Shown here piece after piece: positions 42,001 through 56,055 of a stretch of DNA of 64,000 nucleotides. The stretch's first letter is position 1. The number at the start of each line of letters is the position of its first letter. The stretch comes from Atrichornis clamosus. Its lineage: Eukaryota; Chordata; Aves; Passeriformes; Menuridae. Below the pieces are notes generated by a model. It searched no databases. It was not told the origin of the DNA and saw nothing but the letters and a program-made list of their open reading frames with translations. The DNA lies in contig WBMZ01000265.1 of NCBI GenBank assembly GCA_013400975.1, positions 27,134 to 91,133 of the forward strand. Reading direction: 5' to 3'. The position numbers and the translations under genes were made by a program.

Positions 42001-45000
42001 CGCTCCTATCTCTGCTCATCTGCCAGAGCAATTTCAGCCCTTGTCCCATGTGTCCCTCTCACAGCTACCACAGCAGCGTTGACCAGAGCCAGAATGTCAT
42101 GGTCATATGTACAGAGCCAAACATAATCTATTTTTTATGATAGGTAGAAACTGACGACTCCAATTTTCCACAAGAAGCCTTGTGTTAGGAGTTGTACAGC
42201 ACTACGAATTCCAAGAGTTCTTTGATGTGAGTGAGGTCTGTCCAAACATTCCAGCAAAACCCTTTCTTGGAGGGTTTACTATACTAGGTATTAAAAAAAT
42301 ATTCAAATTCTGCTTATTTTGCAGAAGAGAAATTTTCCCCTCAACTTTCTCATTAAAATTGTTTTCCCTTAAAGAGGTAGAAGAGGATTATAGTATTCAC
42401 TCCAAGCCAACCACTGATACTTTTTGTCCTCTAACCATAATAAACAGGAAAAATGTTAGTTTTAAATAAAAATGCTTAAATTATTAGCATAAAAAGTACA
42501 CTAAGCCCATTGGGTATTTTAAAGAGATGGCAAAATAGCCAAGATCATAATAAAAATTAGTTGTTACCATATGTGAAATAATTCTACAGCAATCTTAATA
42601 TGTGTGTCTGTGTATTACCATTTTTTCACTGTACAGAAACTTTTACTTTTATTCTAATTACCGGTATTTACACATGCATGCTTAAACAGAATAGACCTCC
42701 TTTGGGTGCTGTGAAATAGGGTGTTTTGACAGCTTCAAAATCAGCCTGGCATGTGACCAAAAATATTGGTCCAAATTCTAGTGGTCCAAAGGCTGTATAA
42801 ATAGCTGAAAGGCCATGCTGAAACTGGAATTACAGAATGGGAAAATTTCAATTAAGATGAAATTTAAATGAAATCAAGTTATATCTGTAGTAAGAATGAA
42901 AGAGCTGAATGGTTGGAGGGACCTTGAAGAAAAACTCTTTAATTGTGAGCTGAGTGTTGCATAACACAGACCTCATTTTACAAAGAAACCAGATCTGCTT
43001 CCTACAGACAATGTAGATTATATAGAGAAGTACAGGTAATTATTCCTAATAGTAGTCAGTAGTACTACTAATTCCAAGTAATCAGTGAATGGATTAGTTT
43101 CCCAAATTCCTGAAACTGAATTCAGACTTCTTTTTCCAAAAAAAACCCCAAACAAAATCCCACCCCCGCTCCCAAGCTCTCCAAAATGGAGGGAAGTGAA
43201 AGGTTTCTTTTAATTTTGTTGCTTTTCAAGACTGTGGAAGATATTCTTAGTCTTTTATCCAGGAGTGTGGGGCCTTCTTTCCTCTTTTGAGAAATTCCCA
43301 TATTGTCTAATTGCATTTAGGTTAAAAAAAGTATTTAAGATACATTAAAAAAAAATCAAGAATTAATAGCAACAACAGAACACCAATTTTCAATTTCTTT
43401 TCAAGATGTTGTTGATTTAGGGTAAGTGTTCTACAAAATGTTATGACTTATATCTTTGATAAATACTAGTAGTATTTAGTGTTGTAATGAGACTGGGATC
43501 TTCACAGAGCAGTAAGTACTGCTTTCTTCAGTTGTCATCTCTTTGTAGTAGCTACTTTATATCACAGGGCTACCTCTTTCTGTTTTGTGTTTTAAATTGG
43601 TAGGTTTCTGGAGAGAATTTCATGATTTGGTAGTATTAAATTACAAATACTATTTGATGAACACTTAATTTGGTACACTATTTTTTCATATTTAGGGAGC
43701 AATAAGCCAAACTATGCATAATAAAAAAGGGCAAAGACAGAGACAAAACTAGAAATACATTTTTCAATGCTACCTCTATGTTCCATATTTTCTGTGTCCT
43801 GTGAATCAAACTATTGGGGAAAAAGTGTCTCTGGGTATGTTTTCATTCATTTATTGTCTACATTTTGATTGGAACACCCATTTTGTTTTTCATATTCAAT
43901 ATTAATTGTCTTAAATATTCAATAGTCAGTAGCATTTGCATACAATATGCAGTTACATGTTTATTCATTTTCAATACTATTTGTATACTTTTGTGACCCG
44001 TGTTAAGTAAATTAAAATCTCTCACTTTTCTGTGTAATGAGCACAAGGGTAGTACTGTGTGTTGTTGGAATTAAATTAAGGCATCAGCCTTCCTGAAAAT
44101 GAAACATCCTAGACAATGAGAAAGGTTCCTAATGGAATAATGTAATACTTTCTCCTTTTTAGTAAATAAATAAATAAAATAAATCCAAGCAGTAGCAAAA
44201 ATAATAGTAAAAAAATGTTTACTGGATTTGAAAATTAATTGGAAGCACTGGCACGATTTTCAGTGGAACAATGGAAAGCTTCCCACAGGACCATAAAATA
44301 ATCCTGGGAACCTCTTTTCAGTATCAAAATGTGCTGGCATCCCAGTACGTACTTTGTATCTCCCTTCAAGTCTTCACTGGGCACCCTCAGATGAAAACAT
44401 TGCGAAGACTCTGCTACAGGCTGGTCTCAGACTGACTTCTCTAACGTGATGTGCCAGAATCTTAGGACAGCGTAAAAACTAATTTTCCTTCCCCCCATTA
44501 CTGTGATGGCAGGCCAATCAGTCACTCAAACATCCCCACAATGTGCCCTGCATGCCAGCAAAGCTTTTGAAACTTGGAATCTAATTGCTTTCTTCTTGCA
44601 TCTTCCACTGAAAATGAACCCATGTCTCTGGATACCATTTACAGCCCAGTGCAGCGGACACAAGGCTTGTATTAGTGGTTCAAAGCCTTTGGAAAATACA
44701 TAGGAAGTTGTTATTTTCTAGAGTTACTAAATATTCTTGTGTTAGCCTCTTGTTCCATGGATGTTTCCAAGTTGAAAAAAAAAAAAGGCAGTTTTGTAGC
44801 TGAGTAGAAACTCTCTAGTTTGGAAGGTCTGAAAGTTACACATGTATTTTTTTAGAAAAATAAAATAATTAAGATACACCAAGAAAATCTGTGAAGATGA
44901 GCCCTATTGAATCAAAATAGCTCTAAGTGTGTGAAGCTCAGAATAGTTCCCAGCCCTGTTTTTACTGTATGTACATAGATTGGATATTAGTAACTTTGTA

Positions 45001-46778
45001 AAATTTTATATACCTGTAAAGCCAGATTACGTTTGTTAACATTGCTCTACTAAATAAGGTCTGTGGTGAAAAGCCTGGAGAAGAGCTTTCAGTGGTTACC
45101 TTTTTGTGAACCTTTTTGGGGCCTGCAACTCTGTTAAGAGATCTCCATTGACAGAAATTCTTTATGAAGCTTTCCTTCATTTACTGGAGAATAAGCAGAA
45201 ATGACAGTATAGGTCAGACACTGTTGAATTTTGATATGTAACAGCTTGACATTTTAGTCAGATACGGTTAAAATTTAAGTTTGCAGATAAAATGCAGTTG
45301 TTGCTGAGTAACGTAAGAGCAAAAGAAGAGTCCTAAATGTTCTAAGTTGCTCTCATTTGACTCCCACTTGCCCCAGCTCTAATTAATCTTTCTTTGCGCA
45401 AAGGATTCTGTGCTGGAGACAAGAGTTTGCCTGTTTACCCAGGAGTTTAGCATTACACATGGTTTTTCACACTTTCTAGGTGGGGCTTTAAACTTCTGCT
45501 ATTTAATTTTTGTGGGGGGAAAACCAGACATCACCTGGTTTGTTGCTCTGAACAGCTGCAAAGGAGCTATATTGGAAAACTAAAGCATTGAAAAAAACCT
45601 GCTTTTTACTAATTCAGTGCAATAAACCAGACTTTACTAGTAAGGATAAAATGAGAGAAACACTAAAACACAGATGACAAATTGATGGCTCAGGTCCTGT
45701 GTTCATTGTCAGGCAAAAATTGCCAGTAAAATGAAAAGTGATTTTGTCAGAGTAGATCTTCAAGGTTCTGCTTGGCTTTTTAACAATTGCAAATCTGCAC
45801 TGTGCAGGCATTTAATATTTTTTAATATATATTGCCTAAAACTAACATGATCCTATGCAGGATTTGGATTAAACTCAAATTTGCAATTTGTCAGAATATA
45901 GGGTTTTACATTGGCCTATTGCAAACTTTTATAGCTCCCAAGGTACCGTTCAGATTTTCAGAGCCTGGAGAGGGAGAAAATAGAAAATCAATGTTAAAGA
46001 TGATTAATAGCAAACGGTTATAATATTAGAATAGTTACAAAGAATATTTCCACTTGTAAAAACATTTTAAAGTGGATAGCATTTTACATCATTAGAAAAA
46101 TATGTTAAATGCAGCTTTGAAGGGTATTTCTTTAAAACAATTTCAGTAGAAATCACCAATATGAGAGGTAGAGTTTAGAAAAAAGTATTCAAGCTTACCA
46201 ATGCCTGAAAGCTCTTTGAAATAGATGTTATACACTCTGATTCTCAAAGAACATGACACTGATGTTTATCACTTAATTTTTGACGTAACAAATAATATTG
46301 AGATGCACTATAATTATATAGGTAGCTAGGATTCCACAAAAACATAGTAAGCAAAAATGTGTATTTATAAATGCTAGTTTCTTCAGCAGGGGTGGGAGGA
46401 GGGATGTTTTAAATTTAGTTTGTCTCCTCTTTATTGTGTGCTTCAAGTCAAAACTAAATCAGGACTCAAGTTCAAGTAGTCACATGATGCTTTTTGTTGT
46501 TTTGAGTAAATGGTGTCTGTGAAATTAAGAAGTTAGGTGAAAAATATGCTTTGGCTACACAAAAAATCCTTGTAGTTATCAATACAACAAAAAATTTCTA
46601 AAGGAAACTGTTTTTACAATGTTGCCAAACACCATCCAAATAGAAATGTTTAGTTATACATAATACTTTGCTGTTAGCTTATCTGAAGTCTTACGGTCCA
46701 AAAGGAGCATGACAAAGTAAGATAAGGATAATATTACTGTGAGATTGAAATCTGTGAAATAAGATGGCAGAATAAATG
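42001..46778. other. Unique AT-rich noncoding stretch
   Basis: No gene is recognised. An (AAAT)n run at 44164-44184 and a 12-base A run at 44775-44786 are present. A short piece near 42907-42930 (GGTTGGAGGGACCTTGAAG) resembles the first bases of an antisense CR1 3' end but is too short to call. Open frames are at most 95 codons (42182-42469 plus) and unremarkable. Confidence 0.5.
44164..44184. repeat. (AAAT)n microsatellite
   Basis: Several AAAT units with one shorter interruption are visible. It is a short simple repeat with no retrotransposon recognisable upstream. Confidence 0.75.
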
Positions 46779-47349
46779 TGAACAGTGTGCTGCTGCAGTA
46801 AAGAAAGCCAGAGGAATGCTGGGTTGCATCAACAAGGGCATCAGCAGCAGATCCCGCATTATCCCACTCTACTCAGCACTTGCCAGGCCACACCTGGAAC
46901 CAAAGCTGTTCGGTTGCAGTCCCCACTGTACAAAAATGTTGTGGACAAGCTGAAGAGGTTCCAGAGAAGGGCCACAAGGGTGATCAAAGGACTGGGAAGC
47001 CTGTCATGTGAGGTTAAACTGAGAGAACTCAGTTGTTCAACCTTGAGAGAAGGCTCAGGAGAGATATGATCACCCTGATCCCGTATTTCAAGGGTGGTTA
47101 CAAAGAAGATATGAAAAATATGGGGGGGGAATGGGTACAAATTACTCCTGAGGAGATTCTGATTTGACAATAGATGAAATTTTTTACAACAGAAACAGTC
47201 AGCCCTGTGGAAGTGGTGGATTCCCAAACATTGGACTCATAAGATTTAGCTGGACAGAATGCTGAGCCATCTTGTCTAAATCATGTTTTTGCCAAGAAAG
47301 GTTGGACCAGAGGATTCTTGAGGTACCTTCCAACTTAGTGTGTTATGAT
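46779..47349 (+). mobile_element. CR1 LINE, 5'-truncated, sense
   Basis: Plus-strand similarity to CR1 begins at a block equivalent to 'GAACAGTGTGCTGCTGCAGTA', continues through AAGAAAGCCAGAGGAATGCTGG, the CTCTACTCAGCACTTGCCAG block and GAGGTTCCAGAGAAGGGCCA. It reaches the 3' end through GGTTGGACCAGAGGATTCTTG and a last degenerate octamer ending at 47349. It starts further upstream in the element than the copy at 31.7 kb but has internal deletions or divergence around 47090-47200. No usable open frame remains. A second CR1 3' end begins only about 20 bases downstream. Confidence 0.9.
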
Positions 47350-47370
47350 AAAATAATTTCTTTGTGTAAT

Positions 47371-47866
47371 TTTTGGGCACCACAGTATAAGAAAGAATTA
47401 TAGCTTTTAGAGAACTTCCAAATGCGGGCCATGAGGATGATGAAGGATCTAGAGGGGAAGTCATAAGACGAGTGGCCAAGGTCGCTTGATCTTTTCAGCC
47501 TGGAGAAGAGGAGACTGAGGGAAGACCTCATTGCAGTTATAACTTCCTTATGAGGGCAAGGGATGAGGCACTGATCTCTTCTCTATGGTGGTCAGTGACA
47601 GGACCTAAGGGAATGGCCTGAAGTTGTGTCAGGGGAGCTTTAGGTTAGATGTTATAAAAAGTTTCTTCACCCAGAGGGTGGTTGGGCACTGGAACAGGCT
47701 CCCCAGGGAAGTGGTCACAGCACCAGTCTGACAGAGTTCAAGAAGTGTTTGGACAACACTCTCAGGTACAGGGTGTGACTCTTGGGGTGCCCTGTGCAGA
47801 GCTACAAGCTGAACTCATTGATCCTTGTAGGTCCTTTCCAACTCAGGATATTCTATGAGTCTGTGA
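47371..47866 (+). mobile_element. CR1 LINE 3' end, sense, second tandem copy
   Basis: Similarity to CR1 resumes at TTTTGGGCACCACAGTATAAG, about the middle of the 3' part of ORF2, and runs through TTCAGCCTGGAGAAGAGGAG, AGTGACAGGACC, CCAGAGGGTGGTTGGGCACT and GGTCCTTTCCAACTCAGGAT. It ends in degenerate octamers at about 47850-47866. The start repeats element positions already present in the neighbour at 46.8 kb, so this is a second insertion and not the continuation of the first. It is a non-functional, 5'-truncated copy. Confidence 0.9.
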
Positions 47867-47911
47867 AGATATTGGGCTTAAACATTTGAACAAATGTGTT
47901 CTTAGATAACC

Positions 47912-47990
47912 CTATAAGTTGGAAAAGACCCTTAAGATCAATGAGTCAAATGACTGGTTGTTTAATCAGGTAGCACCTCACAGATCAAGC
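47912..47990 (-). mobile_element. CR1 3'-end remnant, antisense
   Basis: The segment AAGTTGGAAAAGACCCTTAAGATCA, split here for length as AAGTTGGAAAAGACC and CTTAAGATCAATGAGTC, closely matches the reverse complement of a CR1-type 3' terminus. In this orientation such termini begin with ATAGAAT octamers followed by GTTGGAAAAGACCTTTAAGATCAT. The octamers are degenerate here and the body fades after about 80 bases. It is a short remnant and the right boundary is approximate. Confidence 0.55.
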
Positions 47991-50900
47991 CACCTGAAAT
48001 AGCCATTGAGGTACGATTGGTAATAGCCGCAACTTTAATTGCTATGAAAGAGGAGGAGACATCTGGTTTATCACTGAATAGGGAGGAATTAATATGGGAA
48101 ATGAATATAAATGGGAAAGGCTTTTAGAACCAGGGGATTTTTTGTGTGTGTCCCCTGCCAATATCTGCTCTTAGACACGGGTTAATATTTCAAGTACAAA
48201 AAACCACAGCTCATTGCAACATTTGTCTGGCAGTTGACTAGGTTTGTTTAAGTGTGGGAGAAAAGATAGACTTGCTGTGGGGTTATTTTTCCTGATCGGC
48301 CCCTTGCCAAGTTTAAACTGTTCATCTGAGTTTAAATGGTGATGAGTTTGCAACCTGGATTCTGGTCAGAAACACTTAAGTAGTACAGTGCAGTGCACAT
48401 AACTGTTGTTGTAGAGACAGAACTGTGTCTTGCAATGTGCTGTGAACTGGATGGCATCCGGCTGGACCCATCCAGTTTGCATTTCAAGTAAGGTGAAAGG
48501 TTATGTAGGCTGCAACGGGGAAGGCTTTCAGCAGAGTACAGCTGCCGAAGGGAGGGAGCAGGGAACAAAGTAATCCTTTAAAGCAAACAGAGTTGGTTAA
48601 AAAATGCCATGAAACTTCCAGTTCTCAACAATGATCAGAGATCAAGCTGTGTTTGTATATACAGGGTTGAAGGTTAACCAGTAACTAAAGTCTTCCCTGA
48701 TTGCCACAGGTTTACATTTTCTCTGTCACTGATGTTTGCCAAGTGGGATTTTGTGAGATTAGAAATAATACAGCTGGGCAAACTGGTATATTATAGGGCT
48801 TACCCAAACAGAGTTGAGAGAGGGACCCAGTGATAAAATACACATGGTGAGTTCAGACCACTCCAAGACTCCTGATGGGTCCTGTCACAAGAAAGGGCTG
48901 AATGCAGGAAATTTTACAGGGAACTCTGCAGCTGAAAAACCATATTTCCCTCTTATTTCATATTTCAAAGAAGTTGCAACAGCACATAAAAATACTGCAA
49001 CTAAAAGAAGTCATGAAGGGATTTTTTCTTCTTGTTTTCCCCAGTGTATTCTCCATGCGATTTGACAGACCTTTGCACAAAGCTGGTTTCACTCTTTGCA
49101 GGTCTTTTCTTTTCACACCACTTGCTGACAGGATCCCAGTAGTCAAAAGCAGTATAGATAACTTCTCTGGGTAAACAGTAGTAACAACAATAATAATAAG
49201 CAGCAAATCATATGTAATTGCAATGGCTTTGTCTAGTAATGTTCAAAGAACTGAAATGTGCAAGATTAATTCCCTTTAGGAAATACTTTCCCCTGGCACT
49301 TTGTTCTTTTATTTTCTTTCAGTCAAGCAAAACTGGCTAATTTATCTCCATTCTTTATGCTTCTGCTATTTTTCTTCAAGCTCTTATGAGAGTTTACAAA
49401 AGTTTATTGATTAGATATGTGATCTTTATTTCATTTGGCTGCTGAACCTCTTTGCTCATTGTTTATAGGAAAAATTATTTATATTAATCAAAATACTGCT
49501 GAGATAGGAATCAGTTCTGATACTAATAAGTGATCTAGCAACAAACAACAAAAAAAGACTATTGAGATGTACATCTGTTTCCTATTCCAGCATGTCTGTG
49601 CATCCAGCACCCAGCACGAGGTGACTCCTGTTAACCATTGTGCTGCAGGGTTGCTCTTGTATTACAGCTGATAAGTAACAGTCAGGTTCCATGCAAAGGG
49701 GTGAACTTTCATAAACATTTCTTACCCAGAACCTTCTGAAATTGAATATAATTTCTCATGTCTAGCAGCAAGAATTACTAAAGGTTGTCTCAGTGTGCTT
49801 AACATGTGGCAGGATAGGCTTTAAGACAGATTTCTGCTGAGGGCAACCATGTTGCATGGATAACACTTTTCTCAAGAAGATTCCACAAAAATACTGACTC
49901 TCCTATTACCATAATACAAAGTTTTGCCTTGATCTATTATGTGCATCGCTGGAATGTGATACATTTCCTTCCTAAAGCACAGCTTATAACCCTGAGTAAA
50001 TGAAGTCTCCTAGCACGTCTGCTTTGTAAGTGAATTAAAGGCAGAGAAATAAAACAGAAGGCAACAGAAGAAGTTAAAATATAACTGAATTCCTGAAGAA
50101 TTGATTATTTCTTTCCAATGTTTTATAGCATTTCTAAGATTCAAATGCCTTCATCTATACCTACCCTTGCTGAAAAGTACTTTACTTTTGACTCTGCAAT
50201 TAACACTTGATGTAACTATAAGTAGCCCACACTATCACTCAAAAACATCTTTAATTTTATTAAAATTCTTTTGCACAGGGTGATTGGTTTGTAGAATTCT
50301 GGGACACTGCTAAGCTGGCAGCCATTATGAATTTCATTCCTTAACCCAAACTAAACTCCCCTTACTTTTGTACTCCTTAACTTCTACAGAAATAAAAGTT
50401 TGAATTAAACTGTTTGTATAGTACAGCAAGAGATGGATTGCATCTTGTGCAGGGGTCTTCAGTTCTGTAGTCACAACTGAAGTGTATAACAAACTCACCT
50501 ACTGAGCTTCACGCAACTTGTGCATGAGTAATTTTTGCTTTATAGTCCCCATTTCTGTATCATAGCTTCAAAGGTGAGAGTTTTCACCTTTGCATTTTAT
50601 ACAAATCTGAGTCTCAAACATGTTGATGCTTTTCCTTAAATTAAAAATATTTTATTTACTCTTAAACATCTGCATTTCTGTTTTAAATTAATGTCATGAA
50701 GAAACATGCCCAGATGCTTAAATCTCTCTTATGCCTCGCACTTGTGTAGAAATGGAGCACAATCAGGGCCTTGCTAGACTGTTCTGAAAATTGTTATTAG
50801 TTTTGGGTTGTGTATGCTGCTTCCAAAGGGTAAAAGACTTGGGTATATGTATCTTCTGTTTCATATGGTAAAGTCCTTAAAAAGCTGGAATTATAAGTTT

Positions 50901-53900
50901 TCACTTCATTCTAATTGATAACAAACCAGGAAAAAAAATCAAGAACTTCAGAATTTAAGGTCAAAGTCCACCTTTTGTAACATTTTATTTACTGACCCCT
51001 CACAATAGAAAGAGATAATGAAGAGATTAAGGCTTTTTTAAATTAACGTGATTAAAATGCAAATATCTTTTATCCTAATGGTCTAATATATAGTCAGCAA
51101 AACAAAAGACCTGTGAAAGCATTTAGCAAGTAAATATTATGTATGAAAGACTAAACAAAGATAATATTAAGGCTTCAATTACCATTAGCCTTTGCTTACC
51201 AATGAAAGTTTATAGACTGTATTCAAAAACCAGATTTCAGAACATTTCAGAATTGCTTTCAGCATTGTCAAGAGGAAAATAGCTTTTCTTTAGATACTCC
51301 TGCGTTAGTAGCAAAGGAGTATGAAGCTTTCAGTGTTAACACAGCTGGGCACCTTCTCTTATTAATTAGGTAAACTTTTATAGGACTCATTTAAGGGAGG
51401 AGCCTGTCACATATTCCTATAGTGTATGTTTTTAAACACTTGAGCAAATATAACTGTATTTCTGTTGAGACCATAAGAGTGACATCAAAGTTGTGGTCAA
51501 GTTAATCAGTTTATCACTCCGTGTTTGTGCACTGTTGAATAAATTCTTAAGAACAGGATTTTTAATGAGCTGTTGTGCCAGGGATCCTATTCCATGGGAA
51601 TTAGTCGATTCATTTCATTAATATGGGCCAAGGCTTCCAGATAAGTATTGGGTAAATAATGACCATATTGACTAAATTACTGAAATAAAAATATGCTATG
51701 TCAGCAGATTTAACTATTACGTTATGTTATTGTGATAATAACTTCAGTATTAGAATTATATGCATGAAATTTTTGATTTTATGATTTGAGTAGTAACACT
51801 CATGGAAAAAAAGGTCAAATTTCTTAAGTTACTTAAGTTTGTTAAAGGTGTTTCTCTGGGTGGTCAGGGGAGTTCTGTGTGAACATATAGTTTACCCATA
51901 GGCTCTTACAATGGTCCCTTTATATTTTGTAAGAGTACTCAAGAATGTTAAGTCTCTTCATTGTAATCCAATTTACAAAATTATCCTGTAATCTCTTAGA
52001 ACATGAACCATTCATTTTAATGTGAACCATCTTAGAAGGTAATAGAAACCTGATTGCACTATGTAGAGAGAAATGTTGCTGGTTTCAGCTCTTTTTTTTA
52101 AATCTGGAAGTGAGTTTAAAATGGAATTTACAGTCTATGGCTGATTAGTAAGTTATAACAGGCACATTGGCGAGAAATTCATGGATTGTTTTGAGACTGT
52201 CTATAAAATTGCTGATGTGTGCTAGAAAATATTCACATAAATAATCCCACTGTTGTTAATAACAAGATTCATAGGAGTAAAGCAGCTTACTTAATGCTTT
52301 ACAGAAGTAGATCCATGTGCCTCAGCTAGTCTGGATTTCAGTGATGGAACAGGAAAAGCAGAGCATCATGCAAGGGTCAGAGTATATGAAAGAGCTGCAG
52401 AAGTCCAGTGGCACAGAAACCTCTTGAGCCTCTCTCCTCTTTCTCATTTTTTTTGAAATTTTGGTCTGCACAAATTCAGCTACTTTCAGGTTGGATTGTT
52501 TTCACTTTGCATGAGTAGCAGAGCGTCAGGCCAAAACTTCAACCATTCTTTCCCCATCTGTGGTCAGTAAACAACGGATCCAGTCTTATGTAGCCAGCTC
52601 AATACTTGAGAGACCCACAGAGCGGGTTTATTGCTCCCACTCGCTTTGCACAGTGTAAAATGGAGTCTCAGTCACCACTGGGGTTAACAGTCTGCTGCAG
52701 TACTTCTGTCCATACAGCCCATCATTTCATTTTGTGCAGGTGTAACTAACAGCAGGACCATTGTGAGGTATTTTTGCCTACAGCTGACTCTGTGAAAAAT
52801 TCTGTGTGTTTGAGGTAACAAACTGCATCTGTGTCAAGAGAGATTCCTAGTTTTTAGGTTCAAAAAGAAAACCAGCTGTAGAAGATGTAGCCTTAAGTCT
52901 GAGAAATTGATTCAAATTCCTGTGTTGTTTCTGTACTTTGTGTAAAGTTGCAAGCGCTTATCTGTGTTCATTCAACACATTTTACAGACAGCAAAAGGAA
53001 ACTGAAGCTTTCTAGACTGCTCAGTTCACTCAGACAAATTCTGTGCCTGCAGATGCCAGTCCTAAGGCATTTTAATTCCCCTGTAAAGCAACTTGGTTAA
53101 TATGTTACTGTTTAACAATTTTCTACTGTGCATTGGAGGCAGTGGGAGATTTGCAGGGGTTGGGTTTTTTCCTTTTACTCTCATTGGAAATGTTAGTAAA
53201 TGAATAAACATTAGGATACCTGCTGAAATTGTCTTCCTGAGATAGGAGGTAGATGTTAGCTTCTCATGAAACATGTAAGTTCCCCTTTGGAGAAACCAGC
53301 TTGCAGGAGTTTAGGGGTTTTTTAGATGGCTATTATTCCCTCCTCTTTAGCAGCATTTAAGTTTTATGTAGTTAAAGATGAACCTTGAAACATCTCTGAG
53401 ATGTCCACATGTGCAACCGGGTCATCTTTATGGCCCACTGCTCTTAGTGGAGACAGTATCATTCACTACCAGTGAAGGATTCCACTTCTAACTAAACCAG
53501 AAAGAACAAATGCTTTTAAAATATCAGGTCTAGCCAAGACTGAAGTACACAGGATGCCTGTCAATATAGAGGAGTTTACTCTGTTCAAATAAAGAGCAGT
53601 TTTCATGAAGTGTCAAGTCACGGCAGATAACTGACTGTAAATCTTTGATCAGCTGCTGGAGCGTGTTAGCATTTATGATAAAATTCTCTACTTGGATGTG
53701 TATGTTTAAGAATTTGTTCCTACAGTTTTATCCTGATGTAGCTGCTTATTTTTTGGCAGTTATATAGGGGCGAGTGATTTTATTTACCTTCTCAAAGATA
53801 AAGAGTTCTCCCATAAAGGCTCTTTGTTTTCTTTGCCTGGCTTTGATATGTTTGATTTGTTATTGGTGGTGTACTGCTGTGATCCATTTCATAATTCAAC

Positions 53901-56055
53901 CTATGTGTATTTTTCTGGTTTACTGCTAGCTCAGAACAGACTGACAAGATTAGTCAGAAAAACATAATTCACTAAAACCATATGTTGATATTTTGAAGGT
54001 TATATCTCTTATCAATCTGATTTCAGCAAGATTGTTCTATGTTTGGAAATTCTGACATACCGTTGAATTGCAACTTCCCAGGAAAAAAACCCACAAACAA
54101 CATAACAAAAAACCAACTCTACCAAGTATGATGCTAAGCAGCAACCTGTGTTGGTGGAATGTGGGCTTGATTTCCTAAACCTGAGGAACTTCATTCTCTG
54201 ATTTCTCAGACAGGAAACACGAGAGATTAATGAAAGTAGTGGATCTCTGTGGCTCTGAATGTAGGTGGTTAGTCATTTTCATCCTCTTCCAGCAGAGTAC
54301 ACTAAAAAGAACAGCATGAAGATTATGTGAATGGAGCCTTACTTCATTTTACATTAATATCTGCCTGGGACCTTGATAGACAGACTTCTGCTTCCCCCTA
54401 CTCTTCTGCCTTGAAAATTTTCTTCTTCAAAAGGTATATTAATATATAAAAATATATAATAAACTAGAAAGAAGGTCAAACCATAAGACAGTATAAAATT
54501 CAGAAGGCAAGGTATAGCTATCCTTTACACTACTGGCATCTCTTCTACAAGACACCATTTATCAGTCAGCTCATTCTGCTCTGACACATGGAAATAAGGG
54601 TTCTGAGAGGACATGCTTTTATAAAATTAGTAATATTGCATGGTGATAAATTATTTTCTCAGCATTATTATTCCCAGTCTTTTGTTGTTATAGGTTTTTG
54701 TAATCCATTTGTGCACTCACATACAATGGGAAATTAGATTATAGAAATGATCCACTCAAAAAGTGTCTCTTGCTGTCTAATTGGCCACCCTATGTCACAA
54801 TGTGCCATTGTGTGTTTTATTGTTTATAAGTATTTTTGGTTATTTATGTTAATAAAATAAAATAAATCAGAAAACTACTGGACTATGACAAAAAATGAGA
54901 CATTCAGTGGTAATTTCTGGATAGTATTTATGGAGAGGGACTTTTTCTCAGGAGGGAAATAAAGTTTTCTAATTTATGATCATAATGTTGAAAAGTTCAA
55001 AAACTTTTTGGCTTGGACTTGTTGAAATATAAAATCAATTTCAAGACATAAAATAATGATTTTACTTCTGTGAAAAACATGTTTTGGAAGGTTATACAGC
55101 AGATGCTAAAGCCAGGGCTCAGTTTCCATAAATAAATAAAAATAAACTTTAGCCACAAATAATTGCTGTCTTTCAGCATTATACCTTAGGTAGTGAGTAA
55201 AATATATATAAATAAAACAAAGGAGAGCAGGATACAACAATGCCTGTCATTGTTAAGCATTGAAATAAATTGCTTTAGAGATGTTAGAACAGAAGGAATA
55301 TCTTAACAGGTTTCTTTTACAAAAACAATTAATGCTGCCTTCATTTCTATATAATTTGCACTGCTTTCTGGACAAGTGTTAAATGTTGTGGCCATGACAT
55401 GCATTTGGCTTTTTCTCTCGTCTTGTCCCTGAGATAAAAATTGGTTGGACAGTGCACTGCTTGGTTTTGGTAGCATTTTTTTTTAAAGCAATAAATCTGT
55501 TTTAAACATGGATGAGCTGTAAGTTAGAGAAGGCCAGGACAAGAAGGATGTCCCACACTTGGAGAGAGAGGTGGAAATGTTTTGATGAGTCATAGTTCCT
55601 GATGGAGCCCATTCTTCACATTGAGACTGGCCTCCAAAAAATTTTATTTTCAGCACAAGTAAGTTGTTCCTTTGCATTAGAAGGTACAATGATAGAAAAT
55701 TAATGACTATTTGCAGTTAGTGAGCATCTGTCCCCATTCTGTAAGTGGTCTTTCATATTATTTTTGTCACATAACACTTACTGTTTTGAAAGTAAAGACC
55801 TTCACTGGATTTCCGATGCAGAGCTTGGAGTACAGTTGTGATGGATTTGTTGAAATCCATGTTGCTGAAGTGCTGTACTGAGAGACACTTTTAAACAGCA
55901 ATGTGCATTGTGGAGGTGAAGACAGGAGGTACAAACACTGCATGTAACTAAGAAGTTGCAAGGGTTTTCTCTTTCATGATAATGATAAACATGTAGTGAA
56001 TAGATGCAGCTGTACAAGCGTTTGGTAACAGAAGACATTTTGCATCAGTCCTACA
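47991..56055. other. Unique AT-rich noncoding stretch
   Basis: About 8 kb without a recognisable gene. A (CAA/TAA)n-like run lies at about 49178-49199. A MIR-like string (TTTTACAGA, then GGAAACTGAAG) lies at about 52977-53008 but is too short to call. AT-rich runs occur near 54430-54475. Frames of 60-90 codons (for example 48814-49174) show no recognisable motifs. Confidence 0.5.

Noticed and set aside
42897..42930. Possible antisense CR1 3' terminus
   Set aside because: Only about 20 bases resemble the family and no body follows.
46785..47227. Frames of 94 and 122 codons on both strands
   Set aside because: Both lie in the CR1 copy at 46.8 kb; the antisense one is only a shadow.
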